Source: Methylobacterium hispanicum
GTDB lineage: Bacteria; Pseudomonadota; Alphaproteobacteria; Rhizobiales; Beijerinckiaceae
Assembly: GCF_022179285.1 (NCBI RefSeq)
Contig: NZ_BPQO01000013.1
Coordinates: 99,092 to 163,091, forward strand
Direction: 5' to 3'
Length of the DNA: 64,000 bases
Shown piece by piece: positions 8,765 through 16,955 of this stretch (the stretch's first letter is position 1; each line of letters starts with the position of its first letter). The notes under the pieces were generated by a model that saw nothing but the letters and a program-made list of their open reading frames with translations, ran no database searches and had not been told where the DNA came from. The position numbers and the translations under genes are program-made.

Positions 8765-9388
8765 CTACGCGGGGCCGGACGTCCCGGCGCCGGGCCGTCG
8801 GCGCGCGAGCCTGTGGGCGGCCGCCTCCGCGGCAACGCCGATCAGAGCACCCGTCAGCACGTCCGCGGGGAAGTGCGCCCCGCGCACGACCTGAGCCGAG
8901 ACGACGCCGGCCGCGGCGAGATAGGCGGGCCCCCTCAGGTCCGGATAGGCGCGAGCGGCGGCACGGGCGACGGCCGCGCTCAGGGCGGAATGCCCCGAGG
9001 GAAAGGACTGCCACGGTCCCACGCCCGTCCCCCGCAACCCGCGCGCGTAGACTCCCTCGTCCATGAGGACGTTCGGGCGGGTCCGGTGCACCGCCCGCTT
9101 CAGGCTCGTCTTCACGATGCCGGCCAGGATGCCGGCCTGCAGCATGTGCCGGCCCGCCTCGGCGAGCCGGCGATCGCGCGCCACCATGCCCCAGGCCAGG
9201 GTGCCGGCGGAGAGAGCCAGCAGGGATTGCCAGCTTCCGACCTCGCTCGCTCGTGCGAGCGCGCGCACGGCGGGATGATCCTTCGCGCGCGCAAGCTTGA
9301 GTCCGGCCGCGACGTCGGCTGCCTCGACGCGATTGGCCGGCCCGGCAGCCGTGGCGTAGGGTGATCGGATGGGAGGTCGCGCAAGCAT
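8765..9388 (-). CDS. PAP2-family membrane phosphatase
   Basis: The 207-residue protein carries the three phosphatase motifs of the PAP2/haloperoxidase superfamily: KRAVHRTRP, PSGHS and RGAHFPADVLTG. These enzymes remove phosphate from lipids such as phosphatidate or undecaprenyl pyrophosphate. Hydrophobic segments flank the motifs, consistent with an inner-membrane enzyme. The start at 9388 is chosen because the conserved region begins soon after; upstream frame has no homology. The substrate cannot be told from sequence. Confidence 0.85.
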   Translation of the reverse strand: MLARPPIRSPYATAAGPANRVEAADVAAGLKLARAKDHPAVRALARASEVGSWQSLLALSAGTLAWGMVARDRRLAEAGRHMLQAGILAGIVKTSLKRAVHRTRPNVLMDEGVYARGLRGTGVGPWQSFPSGHSALSAAVARAAARAYPDLRGPAYLAAAGVVSAQVVRGAHFPADVLTGALIGVAAEAAAHRLARRRPGAGTSGPA

Positions 9389-9543
9389 GGCCCTAAACGC
9401 GCGCCGTCGGCAATCGTTCGTCCCCGCCCACGCATGAGCGCGGCCGGCGCTGATGCGGCCGCTCGTGCCGGCCGCCGAGGACCGCGCTCGCATCGCGCGA
9501 GGCGCGCCCGGGACTTCCCAGCCCGGCCGGTCGGGACGGTCCC

Positions 9544-10041
9544 TCACCACCCCATCGTGCCGGGCTCGCCCTTGAATGGCCCGACGATCCGCCCTGTGAC
9601 CCAGCCGCCGTAGAAGCCGCCCGGCTGCGGGATGACGGGCTCCTCGCCGACGAAGCAGGCATCCATCGGGCCGGCGTAGAAGGCGACGTGGTCGGCGAGC
9701 GCCGCGAAGCGCTCGGTCGGCTTCGGATAGGCCCACGCGACCCGCTCGGCACGCCGCTGCGGCCCGACGACATCGAAGTAGGCCGCCCGCCCCTTCCATT
9801 CACAGACGCTGCCGCCGCCCGCTGATGCGAGCGCACCGGGGAGGATGTCGCCCGGCGGCAGGTAGTAGGTCGGCGGGTGGCTCGTCTCGAGCACGCGCCA
9901 GCCCCGCACCGTATCGGCGATGGTCACGCCCTCGAAGATCACCCGGAGGCGTTCGGGCACCGGTTCGAGGCGCGGCGGGCGCGGATAGTCCCACACGCTT
10001 TCCTGGCCGGGGCCGACCGGCAAGGGGATGGGTCGCCGCAT
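9544..10041 (-). CDS. DUF427 family protein
   Basis: The 165-residue sequence matches the DUF427 pattern: WDYPRPPRLEPV at the start, RVIFEGVTIADT, VLETSHPPTYYLPPGD, CEWKGRAAYFDV and WAYPKP, with an AFYAGPMDACFVG end. The family is widespread in actinobacteria and alphaproteobacteria, with no established biochemical role. This is a full-length single-domain member. It is transcribed away from the neighbouring small plus-strand frame at 10171. Confidence 0.9.
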   Translation of the reverse strand: MRRPIPLPVGPGQESVWDYPRPPRLEPVPERLRVIFEGVTIADTVRGWRVLETSHPPTYYLPPGDILPGALASAGGGSVCEWKGRAAYFDVVGPQRRAERVAWAYPKPTERFAALADHVAFYAGPMDACFVGEEPVIPQPGGFYGGWVTGRIVGPFKGEPGTMGW

Positions 10042-10170
10042 TCGTCCCCCCTACGGTTCAGCTCGAAACCGCTCGCCAACCGCTCGCCAACCGGTCGGGC
10101 GCGCGATCTGCCGGAACGAAGATGCGATGCACGGCTTGGTTCCCGCCGATTATCGCCACGGTGCACCACC

Positions 10171-10359
10171 ATGCTGGACGGATCCGACACCCCGAGGCCC
10201 GACGAGACGCCCGAGCCGGCCGGCGATCCGCCGGCGCCGCCCCGGGCACCCGAAAGCGATCCGCCGCCCGGGCCGGCGACACCGCCCGCGAAGGGTGGCC
10301 GCTCGGATGCGCTGACGAAGGCCGGCGACGCGGGCGACAAGCTCGGCGACTTCGCCTGA
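10171..10359 (+). CDS. Small Pro-rich hypothetical protein
   Basis: The 62-residue frame is very rich in Pro, Asp and Glu at the N-terminus (TPRPDETPEPAGDPPAPP) and ends in GDAGDKLGDFA. It looks disordered. No strong ribosome site is evident and no family is recognised, so it may be a chance frame. It is kept because composition differs from antisense frames and it begins after a clear gap. Confidence 0.3.
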   Translation: MLDGSDTPRPDETPEPAGDPPAPPRAPESDPPPGPATPPAKGGRSDALTKAGDAGDKLGDFA

Positions 10360-10523
10360 TGGCGAGGCCGCCCCCCGCTTCGCAGGGTCGCTTGTCCGGA
10401 GTGGACGGCCAGCGGGGCGACCCGTCGCGGCTGCGGCGACGCGCCCGCCCGGGTGCGGGAGGGCGCCGTGTCGGCCCACCATGACCGACGACCACGCCGT
10501 CGGGGCGTCACGCCCGGGCGATG

Positions 10524-10676
10524 TCAGGCCGGTGCCGCTCGCCCCCGCCACAGGCTGCGCAGGGCGCGGAAGGGGAGGAGCGCCAGCTTCAGCACGGCTC
10601 GCAGGAGGAGCACGGCGATGACGGTGAGGACCGCGGCCAGGGCATTGATCAACGCGCGCACTCTCTGATGAGCCAA
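10524..10676 (-). CDS. Small single-pass membrane protein
   Basis: The frame encodes about 50 residues: a short polar start (HQRVRALI), one strong hydrophobic helix (NALAAVLTVIAVLLLRAVLK) and a basic tail (ALRSLWRGRAAPA). The start is uncertain: TTG at 10676 or GTG at 10661 are both possible, and an ATG exists much further upstream. The hydrophobic-then-basic pattern suggests an inner-membrane peptide. No family is recognised. Confidence 0.4.
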   Translation of the reverse strand: MAHQRVRALINALAAVLTVIAVLLLRAVLKLALLPFRALRSLWRGRAAPA

Positions 10677-10794
10677 GGGCCAACCCGGCTTCGATGGCTT
10701 GCCCACCGGACGATGAGGCGCCCGGAACACGGCGACACTGTGAAGGCGCCCCGGCGATTGCGCCGCGGCGGCATCCGGCCGCATCGCGGCAGGA

Positions 10795-11025
10795 TCAGTC
10801 GAGGTCGGGCTCGACCGTGATGGCGGCGAAGTACGCGGCGAGGCGCTTTCCCGCCTCGAAGTCCGCGCAGTCGATGTTCACCTGCGCGGGCCAGACCCGG
10901 TCGTCCCGTCGGAGCTGGTGCAGGATGCGCTCGGCCGTGTCGGCGGCCTCGGACTCGGTGTCGCCGGCCACGCGGCACTCGTACCGCTTGCCGGAGATGA
11001 CGATGGTGAAGGGGGCTGATCGCAT
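10795..11025 (-). CDS. Small hypothetical protein
   Basis: The 76-residue protein starts FTIVISGKRYECRVAGDT and continues with a helix rich in Ala, Glu and Arg, then WPAQVNIDCADFEAGKRLAAYF. The alternation of strands and a helix suggests a compact fold of the type in small conserved alphaproteobacterial proteins. No function is recognised. It stands alone on the minus strand. Confidence 0.5.
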   Translation of the reverse strand: MRSAPFTIVISGKRYECRVAGDTESEAADTAERILHQLRRDDRVWPAQVNIDCADFEAGKRLAAYFAAITVEPDLD

Positions 11026-11141
11026 GGCCGGAAGATGGTCGGCCGGGCCCGCTTTCGCGCTGTGACAGAAGGCCCGGTCCCGGACTCCGGCCGACGCGGG
11101 ACGGCGGCGCCTCGGCGGCGGGGAGGCATGTCGTTCGCGCG

Positions 11142-11621
11142 CTAGAACCGGGCCGGCGTTCGAAGCTCGCAGGGATCCACCCGGGCGGATTGCAGGCTCC
11201 TTATTATCCTGGCCGGGGATCCTCCGACCAACGTATCGTCCGGAACGTCCTTCGTGACGACGGACCCGCCGGCGACGATGGCGTTTCGACCGATCGTGAC
11301 GCCGGGAAGGATCAGGGCTCTCGAACCGATCCAGACACCGTCATGGATGACGATCGGCTTCTGGATACGAACGCGGTAAGGGCCGCTTCGCTCTTCGATC
11401 GCGTGCGTATTCGTCTCCAGGCTTACCTCGGACGCGATCTGACAGAATTTCCCTATGGATATCTCGCTCTTGTACGTGGATACCCTGAAATCTCGCCCGA
11501 TATAGGTGCCCTGTCCGATGGCGATCGACGAGAGGGCGTCATACGACAATGTGTAATCGACTTTTATAGGACCCACTATCATCGCATCTCGTTCGATCCT
11601 CACTCCGGAGCACTTGTACAA
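11142..11621 (-). CDS. Hexapeptide-repeat acyltransferase, possibly 5'-truncated
   Basis: The frame encodes a left-handed beta-helix acyltransferase of the maltose/xenobiotic acetyltransferase type (IGKFCQIASEV, NTHAIEERSG, IVIHDGVWIGSRALILPGVT, NAIVAGGSVVTKDVP, LVGGSPARIIR). Such enzymes move acetyl from acetyl-CoA to sugars. The only start in frame is a TTG at 11621 with no ribosome site, while homologous-looking sequence (GLKAFLYKCSGVRI) continues upstream without an ATG until a stop near 11709. The 5' end has therefore probably been lost. GC is lower than in neighbours, which suggests transfer. It lies just before the glycosyltransferase island. Confidence 0.65.
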   Translation of the reverse strand: MYKCSGVRIERDAMIVGPIKVDYTLSYDALSSIAIGQGTYIGRDFRVSTYKSEISIGKFCQIASEVSLETNTHAIEERSGPYRVRIQKPIVIHDGVWIGSRALILPGVTIGRNAIVAGGSVVTKDVPDDTLVGGSPARIIRSLQSARVDPCELRTPARF

Positions 11622-11837
11622 AAATGCCTTGAGGCCGGAGACGAACGCGCTCCGGGACGCAAGGGAGAAGTGCGATGGGCGGCTCCGTCTCTGGCGAGGG
11701 TGATTCTATCCGTCAGGCAATCGAAGCCGGCAGGCTGGCACGCCCCGACCACCGATCAGGCGCCGACGGACCGTCGCCCCGTTCGTCTGCTCTTTGGAAA
11801 GCTACGAAACGACCCTCGATTGGCAATTTTTCTTTCG

Positions 11838-11945
11838 GGCTAGAGCCGTTCCCGATCGCGTTGCAATCGGGAACGGCTCTAGCCTCTCGTATGAACGCGC
11901 TCTCTTGTGCCGAACCGGCGTCCACTTCGTCGGAGAGCGCTCTCG
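11838..11945. repeat. Dispersed palindromic repeat, copy 1
   Basis: The core is a perfect 19-base hairpin, with stems at 11838-11856 and 11866-11884 and a nine-base loop. Next to it is a ~60-base block containing TATGAACGCGC and CCGAACCGGCGTCC. The same block, inverted, is found at 27.1 kb. The region from 11640 to 12214 otherwise holds no supported gene. A short ORF crosses the repeat but is not credible. Confidence 0.8.
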
Positions 11946-12214
11946 GGGGTCCCTGCAAAGTCATGTGACACGGCCCGATCGCCTGCATGACAGTTCAGGT
12001 CGCGCCGATGCTCGACCATGGCGCACGCCGTCTCCGTCGACCCGGTGCTAACGGGCCTCGCCGGGGAGGGCTGTCGGGAGCCAGCCCGCTTCCCTCGACC
12101 GCAATGGCCGACCCACCGTTCCGGCCGCGGTCGAGCCGGTCCGCCAGCCCGGTCGGACCGGCGCTTGGCGCCGCACCGTCGGAGGCCGGGCGCGATGCGG
12201 ACGGGCCGCGCCGT

Positions 12215-12859
12215 TCAGGCGCCGGCCCAGGCCGCGTGGACCGAACCGCGGGCGGTGTCGGGCTTGGCCTCGCCGATGAAGATCACGACCGGTCCGTGGG
12301 CGTCGCGCCGGGGATCGTAGAAGTCGAGCAGACCCGGCGCGATCTCCTGGAAGAAGCGCGGGCGCACGCCCTCTCGGCGGAGGAGGTGATCGATCACCAC
12401 CTGATCGCCGTGCACGGCGTTGGGCACCGGGCCGCAGGAGCCGGCGGTCATCCAGCGCTCGGGCTCGGCCGCGAAGCGCTCATAGAGCCCGGCGAGTTCA
12501 TCGCCGTCCCAGCGCAGCAGGGCGCTGGAGAGGCGGCCCTCGTGGAAGTAGTCCTCCATCGCCGCGAGGCCGGGCCGGGAGAGGGCGTCGGCCGGGCCGG
12601 TGAAGACGGTGTCGAGGTCGCACAGCAGCGTCGTGCCCTCCGAGAGGCCGGGGCGGAACGCTTCCATCTTCGCCCACCAGCCCGGCCAATCGTGGCGCAG
12701 GGGCACGCGCTCGACCCCGTCGAGGGCGAGCGGCCCGTCGGTGAGGCAGAGGATCCGCGTGAAGGCCGGGGCGTGGCACCGCACGCCCCGGGCCAGCCGC
12801 TCGACCCAGCACGCGTCGTAGCGGCCGCCGCCCTTCAGCACCGTGATCAGTGTGGACAT
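12215..12859 (-). CDS. Glycosyltransferase-like protein (GT-A fold)
   Basis: The 214-residue protein begins STLITVLKGGGRYDACWVER and carries a DxD-type metal motif in LLCDLDTVFTG, as in GT-A glycosyltransferases that use nucleotide sugars. It also has WPGWWAKMEAFRPGL, typical of small hypothetical glycosyltransferases found in alphaproteobacterial polysaccharide clusters. It ends eleven bases before the gene at 12870 begins its stop and is on the same strand, so both belong to one unit. Donor and acceptor are unknown. Confidence 0.65.
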   Translation of the reverse strand: MSTLITVLKGGGRYDACWVERLARGVRCHAPAFTRILCLTDGPLALDGVERVPLRHDWPGWWAKMEAFRPGLSEGTTLLCDLDTVFTGPADALSRPGLAAMEDYFHEGRLSSALLRWDGDELAGLYERFAAEPERWMTAGSCGPVPNAVHGDQVVIDHLLRREGVRPRFFQEIAPGLLDFYDPRRDAHGPVVIFIGEAKPDTARGSVHAAWAGA

Positions 12860-12869
12860 GGGGCGCGGC

Positions 12870-13502
12870 TCATCCTTCGAGGGGGTGCAGATGCAGGCGC
12901 CCGGCGGCGTGCGCCTCGGCGAACCACGCGCGCTCGGCCGCCCATGGGTGGCCGGGCCAACCGTCGAACCCGAAGCCGTAGGCTCGGGCCGGGTCCGCGT
13001 CGGCGGCGCGGCCGAGCATCAGCGCCAGCGTCACGAGGAAGCCGGTGCTCGGGTTCGGGCGCCCCCGGGTGCGGGGGCCGAGCAGATGCCGGGCCCGGTC
13101 ATGGAGCGCCTCCGGCAGGATGTGGATCGGGCGGCCCGAGGGGCGCAGCAGCGCCAGGGCCTCCCGAGTCCAGCAGATCGGCTCGGGACCGTTCTGCGCG
13201 GCCGGCAGCATCGGGAAGGGCAGGATGAAGGCCTGCGCCGCGCGGACCACCGGGCGGTCCAGGAAAGACCGGTCCTGCAGCCATTCCCGCATCTGGCCGC
13301 CGCGGTTGACCAGGGCGAGATGCGTGACCCGGGAGCCGGTGCGACCGCCGAAGCCCGCAGCGTTGTTGAAGCGCACGACGCACGCCGCCGCGTCGATCGC
13401 CTCCGCCGCGCCGGTCTCCGGCGCGTTGCCGACGATGGCCAGGGATGCGGTGGCGGCACAACACGCCGGACCGGCTCGGAAGCGATCGATGTCGGCGGGC
13501 AC
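12870..13502 (-). CDS. GT29/sialyltransferase-like protein
   Basis: The GTG at 13502 gives 210 residues. The motif SLAIVGNAPETG followed by VVRFNNAAGFGGRTGSRVTH is the pattern of the bacterial GT29-like family, where a glycine-rich turn is followed by an Asn that marks the sialyl-motif region. Later residues STGFLVTLALML and GFGFDGWPGH match the same family. The exact reaction is unknown. The start region contains a tandem 13-base duplication (13504-13529). The gene diverges from the glycosyltransferase at 13611. Confidence 0.6.
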   Translation of the reverse strand: MPADIDRFRAGPACCAATASLAIVGNAPETGAAEAIDAAACVVRFNNAAGFGGRTGSRVTHLALVNRGGQMREWLQDRSFLDRPVVRAAQAFILPFPMLPAAQNGPEPICWTREALALLRPSGRPIHILPEALHDRARHLLGPRTRGRPNPSTGFLVTLALMLGRAADADPARAYGFGFDGWPGHPWAAERAWFAEAHAAGRLHLHPLEG

Positions 13503-13610
13503 TTGCGTCGGGGGTTTGCGTCGGGGGTTTGCGGGTATCGCTCGAGCAACCGCCAAGGTAAGGCGCCGGTCCGACGCGACCAGAGCCGCGCCGCGAGAGG
13601 GCTCTTCGAC

Positions 13611-14603
13611 GTGACGATTCTTCGCCGCTGCTTCGTCTGCGCGGCCGACATGCTCGCGCCGAGCGGGCGGCACCTGATCTTTCCGGGCGGACGTCGGCGC
13701 CCGTTCCCGCTCGCGTGCGCGTCCTGCGGCGTTCTGCTCGAACCGGGGGCGAACGCGTCCGACTGCCGCGCGCATCTGGCCGGGGCGCTCGCCGCACGGC
13801 GTTTCGTGTCCGACCGGCAAGCGCCGTACGGGCTCGACCTCTACACCCTGCGCATCGCCGCGACCCGGTTCGGGCGCGGGATCCGGCCCATCGACGCGCA
13901 GGATCGCGCGGCGCTGATGCATCCCCACGCGGAGCGCGCCGCGCAGGCCGACCTGTACGACCTCGACGCGGCGGACACCTGCGCCGTCTCCCTCGGCCTG
14001 CTCTGCCGCCCGGCCGAGCGGGACGCGGTGCTGGCCGCCCTGCCGGCGCACGGCGGCTGGACCGCCGACGTCGCGATCCTGCTCGATGCGGAGGCGGCGC
14101 CCCCCCGGTCGGCGGCGGTGCCCGGGTTTCCGGAGGGGGCGGTGCGCGTGGCCGCCCGGCCGCTCGCCGGCGATTTCGCCGCGCAGCGCAACGCGCTCCA
14201 GGCGCTCGCCCGCCGTCCCTGGATGCTGCAGCTCGACGCCGACGAGGCGCTCGACCCCGCCGCCGGTCGCCTGCTGCCCGCGCTTGCGGCCATGGCGGAG
14301 GCCGGCGCCGTGCGCTCGGTCGGCCTGGCGCGCCGCAACCGCGTCGACGGCGTCCTGTCCGACATGTTTCCCGACGTGCAGTACCGGCTGAACCGCGCGG
14401 ACGTCGCCTATGCCGGCCGGGTGCACGAGCGGCCCCGCCTCGCGGGCGGCTGGCCCGAGAGCTTCATCGCGCTGCACGGAGCGATCGAGCATCGCCTGCG
14501 CCGTGCCCATGTCGAGGCGCGCTCGCACCGCTACGAAACCCTCGACCCCGGCCGCGGGCGCCCGGAGGAGGCGGCGGCGCTGCTTCGGCCCTACCGCGAC
14601 TGA
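13611..14603 (+). CDS. Family 2-like glycosyltransferase with N-terminal zinc-ribbon-like motif
   Basis: A GTG start with a GAGAGGG site gives 330 residues. The N-terminus has two CxxC pairs, C7-x2-C10 and CASCG about 30 residues later, as in a zinc ribbon. The C-terminal two thirds look like a GT2-type glycosyltransferase: a strand with ADVAILLDAEA, LDADEAL as DxD-like motif, then LARRNRVDGVLSDMFPDVQY and AYAGRVHERP. In related proteins this part glycosylates sugars on lipid or protein. The combination with a zinc ribbon is unusual. It begins a plus-strand segment of the island. Confidence 0.6.
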   Translation: MTILRRCFVCAADMLAPSGRHLIFPGGRRRPFPLACASCGVLLEPGANASDCRAHLAGALAARRFVSDRQAPYGLDLYTLRIAATRFGRGIRPIDAQDRAALMHPHAERAAQADLYDLDAADTCAVSLGLLCRPAERDAVLAALPAHGGWTADVAILLDAEAAPPRSAAVPGFPEGAVRVAARPLAGDFAAQRNALQALARRPWMLQLDADEALDPAAGRLLPALAAMAEAGAVRSVGLARRNRVDGVLSDMFPDVQYRLNRADVAYAGRVHERPRLAGGWPESFIALHGAIEHRLRRAHVEARSHRYETLDPGRGRPEEAAALLRPYRD

Positions 14604-14670
14604 ATCCGGGTTCCGGGGGTCGCGATCCCGCCGGGTCCGGGGCGGAGCCCCGGCGGTCCGGCCAAGCCGG

Positions 14671-15855
14671 TCAGCGATCGCGCGCGGCCTCGATCGCGGC
14701 CCCGTAGAGCGCCAGCGTCTCGCGCCCGAGGCTCCCCCGGTCGAAGCGCCCGGCCGCCGCGAGGGCGCGGGCGCGGTAGGCGCGACGCAGGCCCGGATCG
14801 ACGAGAAGCGGGCGCAGGGCCTCGGCAAGCGCCGGGCCGGTCGCGGTCCGCGCGAGCGGCCCGGCCCCCGGCGCGCCGACGAAGGCGCGCGCGCTCGCAT
14901 CCTCGGCGCAGGCCACCACCGGGCGGCCGTAGGCCATGGCCTCCTGGTAGACCAGACCGAAGCTCTCGTAGCGCGAGGGGCTGAGCACCGCGTGGGCGTC
15001 CGCGTAGGCCCGCGCCAGCGCCGCCGCGTCGATCCGGCCGCGGGCGCGGATGCGCCGGCGCGCCGATGCGGGCAGGTCCGGAGGTAGATCCCCCGGCGGC
15101 ACCCCGACGAGGTCGAGGCGGAAGGGCGGCAGATCACCCCGCGCCTGTTCCTCGGCCAGGATCGCGACCGCGTCGAGCAGGACGTCGAAGCCCTTGCGCG
15201 CCTCCGCCCGCCCGACGAAGAGCAGGCGCACCGGGGCGTCGGTTTCCGGATAGGCGGCGGCGCGGGCGCCGCGCAGGATCTCCGGCGGCAGGCTGAGGCC
15301 GATCACCGCGGAGGGCTGCCGCCCGGAGAGCCGATAGGCCCGCGCGATCGCCGCCCCGTGCGCGGCCGTGTTGGCGATGAGCCCGGCGCTGCCCCGCGCC
15401 TGCCGACGCTCCAGCGCGTCGGCCGTGAGCCCGTCGAGGCGGTCGCGCGGGCCGCACACGGCCCCGCGGGTGAGGGCGGCCGGGGTCGAGCTGCGCGTCA
15501 CCAGGGGCAGGCCGCGGCGGCCCGCGAGCAGCGCCGCGGGCGCGTACCAGTTCGTCGCCTCGATCACCGCGAAGGGCGCCCGCGCGTGGGCGGCCAGCAC
15601 CGCCCGCCGGAAGGCGAGCGGGGCGGCCAGATGCCCAATCGAGCCCCAGCCGCGCAGGCGCGCCAGCCCGCCGCCGGGCGGCAGGGCGAGGCCTTCGACG
15701 GTCACGCCGCCGACGCGCTCCCGCCCGCCGCGGTCGAGGGTGAAGACGGTCACGTCGGCGCCGGATTCCGCGAGGCTCTCGGCGATCTCGCGGGCCGCGC
15801 TCGACAGCCCGCTCGGCGCCGGCGGGTAGTCCCAGGCCAGGAGTGCGGTGCGCAT
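14671..15855 (-). CDS. Family 4 glycosyltransferase
   Basis: The 394-residue protein has the GT-B two-domain form. The N-terminal domain begins MRTALLAWDYPPAPSGLSSA, the typical acceptor-side glycine loop. The C-terminal domain holds LLFVGRAEARKGFDVLLDAV and the E-x7-E signature (ESFGLVYQE) that binds the nucleotide sugar. It is a retaining GT4 enzyme with an unknown sugar. Its ATG overlaps the stop of the next upstream gene by one base (TGATG), so the two are translationally coupled. Confidence 0.85.
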   Translation of the reverse strand: MRTALLAWDYPPAPSGLSSAAREIAESLAESGADVTVFTLDRGGRERVGGVTVEGLALPPGGGLARLRGWGSIGHLAAPLAFRRAVLAAHARAPFAVIEATNWYAPAALLAGRRGLPLVTRSSTPAALTRGAVCGPRDRLDGLTADALERRQARGSAGLIANTAAHGAAIARAYRLSGRQPSAVIGLSLPPEILRGARAAAYPETDAPVRLLFVGRAEARKGFDVLLDAVAILAEEQARGDLPPFRLDLVGVPPGDLPPDLPASARRRIRARGRIDAAALARAYADAHAVLSPSRYESFGLVYQEAMAYGRPVVACAEDASARAFVGAPGAGPLARTATGPALAEALRPLLVDPGLRRAYRARALAAAGRFDRGSLGRETLALYGAAIEAARDR

Positions 15856-16895
15856 CAGGCGGCGAGCAGGCGCCGGTAGATCGCGAGGTAGTCGCGCGCC
15901 ATGCGCTCGGCGGTGAAGCGCGCCTCGAAGCGGCGCCGCACCAGCCGACGGTCGAGCCGGTCGATCCGGGCGAGCGCCGCGACGGCCTCGGCCTCGGAGG
16001 CGACGACGAAGCCCGTCACCCCGTCCTCGACGATCTCGGGGACCGAGCCGCGGTTCCAGGCGACCACCGGCGTGCCGCAGGCCATCGCCTCGATCATCAC
16101 CAGGCCGAAGGGTTCGGGCCAGTCGATCGGAAACAGCAGCGCCCGGGCGCCCCCCACGAGATCGCCCTTCGCCGCGTCGTCCACGGGCCCCAGATAGTCC
16201 GCGCCGGGCCCGAGCAGGGGGCGCACCCGCCGCTCGAAATAGTCCGGGTTGCCGACGTCGATCGTGCCGCCGAGGCGGATCGGCAGGCCGGCGGCGCGGG
16301 CGACGCGGATCGCGGTGTCCGGCCGCTTCTGGTCGGTCATCCGGCCGACGAAGGCGACGTGCGCGCCCGGCTCGGCGCGCAGGGCGTAACGGTCCCGGGC
16401 GATGCCGTGATGCACGATGCCCGCCCGGTTCGAGGCCGGGATGCCGGCCTCCTGCGCGGCCGAGATCGCCGCGACCGGGAGGTCGGGAAAGCCCGCGAAG
16501 AACAGGGCCCGGTCGAGTTCGTCCACGCGCCAGTGCACCGTGGTCAGGCTGCGGCGGCGCCGCGGGCCGAGCAGGGCGGCGTGGGCGAACTCGCCGTGGC
16601 AGTGCACGATGTCGAAATCGTCGCGCCGCAGGCGCAGCGCCTCCAGCTGCAGGGCGTCGAGCGCGGCCGGGACCCCGGGTGCGACGCGCCCGTGGCGTCG
16701 TTCCAGAGCCGCGAGGCTCAGGTGATCGCCGACCCGCGGCAAGTCTGTCGCACTGTCCGAGGGCGCGAACAGCGTTACGTCAACACCCAAGCTTCGTAGT
16801 GCCGAGCTGAGGTCGTGAATGACCCGCTCCGTGCCGCCATGATGCTCTGGGGGCACGGGAAAAATGTTGGGCGCGACCTGGGCGACACGAATCAC
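15855..16895 (-). CDS. Family 4 glycosyltransferase
   Basis: A GTG start at 16895 with an AGAGAAG ribosome site gives 346 residues. The N-terminus (VIRVAQVAPNIFPVPPEHHG, GTERVIHDLSSALRSLG) and the E-x7-E motif EPFGLVMIE place it in GT4. FVGRMTDQKRPD is the domain-2 entry. It is coupled with the downstream glycosyltransferase at 14671 and diverges from the sucrose-phosphate synthase gene at 16956, with only about 60 bases between. It is probably cytoplasmic and membrane-peripheral. Confidence 0.85.
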   Translation of the reverse strand: MIRVAQVAPNIFPVPPEHHGGTERVIHDLSSALRSLGVDVTLFAPSDSATDLPRVGDHLSLAALERRHGRVAPGVPAALDALQLEALRLRRDDFDIVHCHGEFAHAALLGPRRRRSLTTVHWRVDELDRALFFAGFPDLPVAAISAAQEAGIPASNRAGIVHHGIARDRYALRAEPGAHVAFVGRMTDQKRPDTAIRVARAAGLPIRLGGTIDVGNPDYFERRVRPLLGPGADYLGPVDDAAKGDLVGGARALLFPIDWPEPFGLVMIEAMACGTPVVAWNRGSVPEIVEDGVTGFVVASEAEAVAALARIDRLDRRLVRRRFEARFTAERMARDYLAIYRRLLAA

Positions 16896-16955
16896 GATCT
16901 TCTCTTTACCTAGGTTAGTTTTTCGGATGCGTGCGAAAAATCCGGCGCGCGCTTG

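Noticed and set aside
12870..15137. A 755-codon minus-strand frame
   Set aside because: Only the 3' 210 codons match a protein family. The upstream part is antisense to the plus-strand glycosyltransferase and the next gene.
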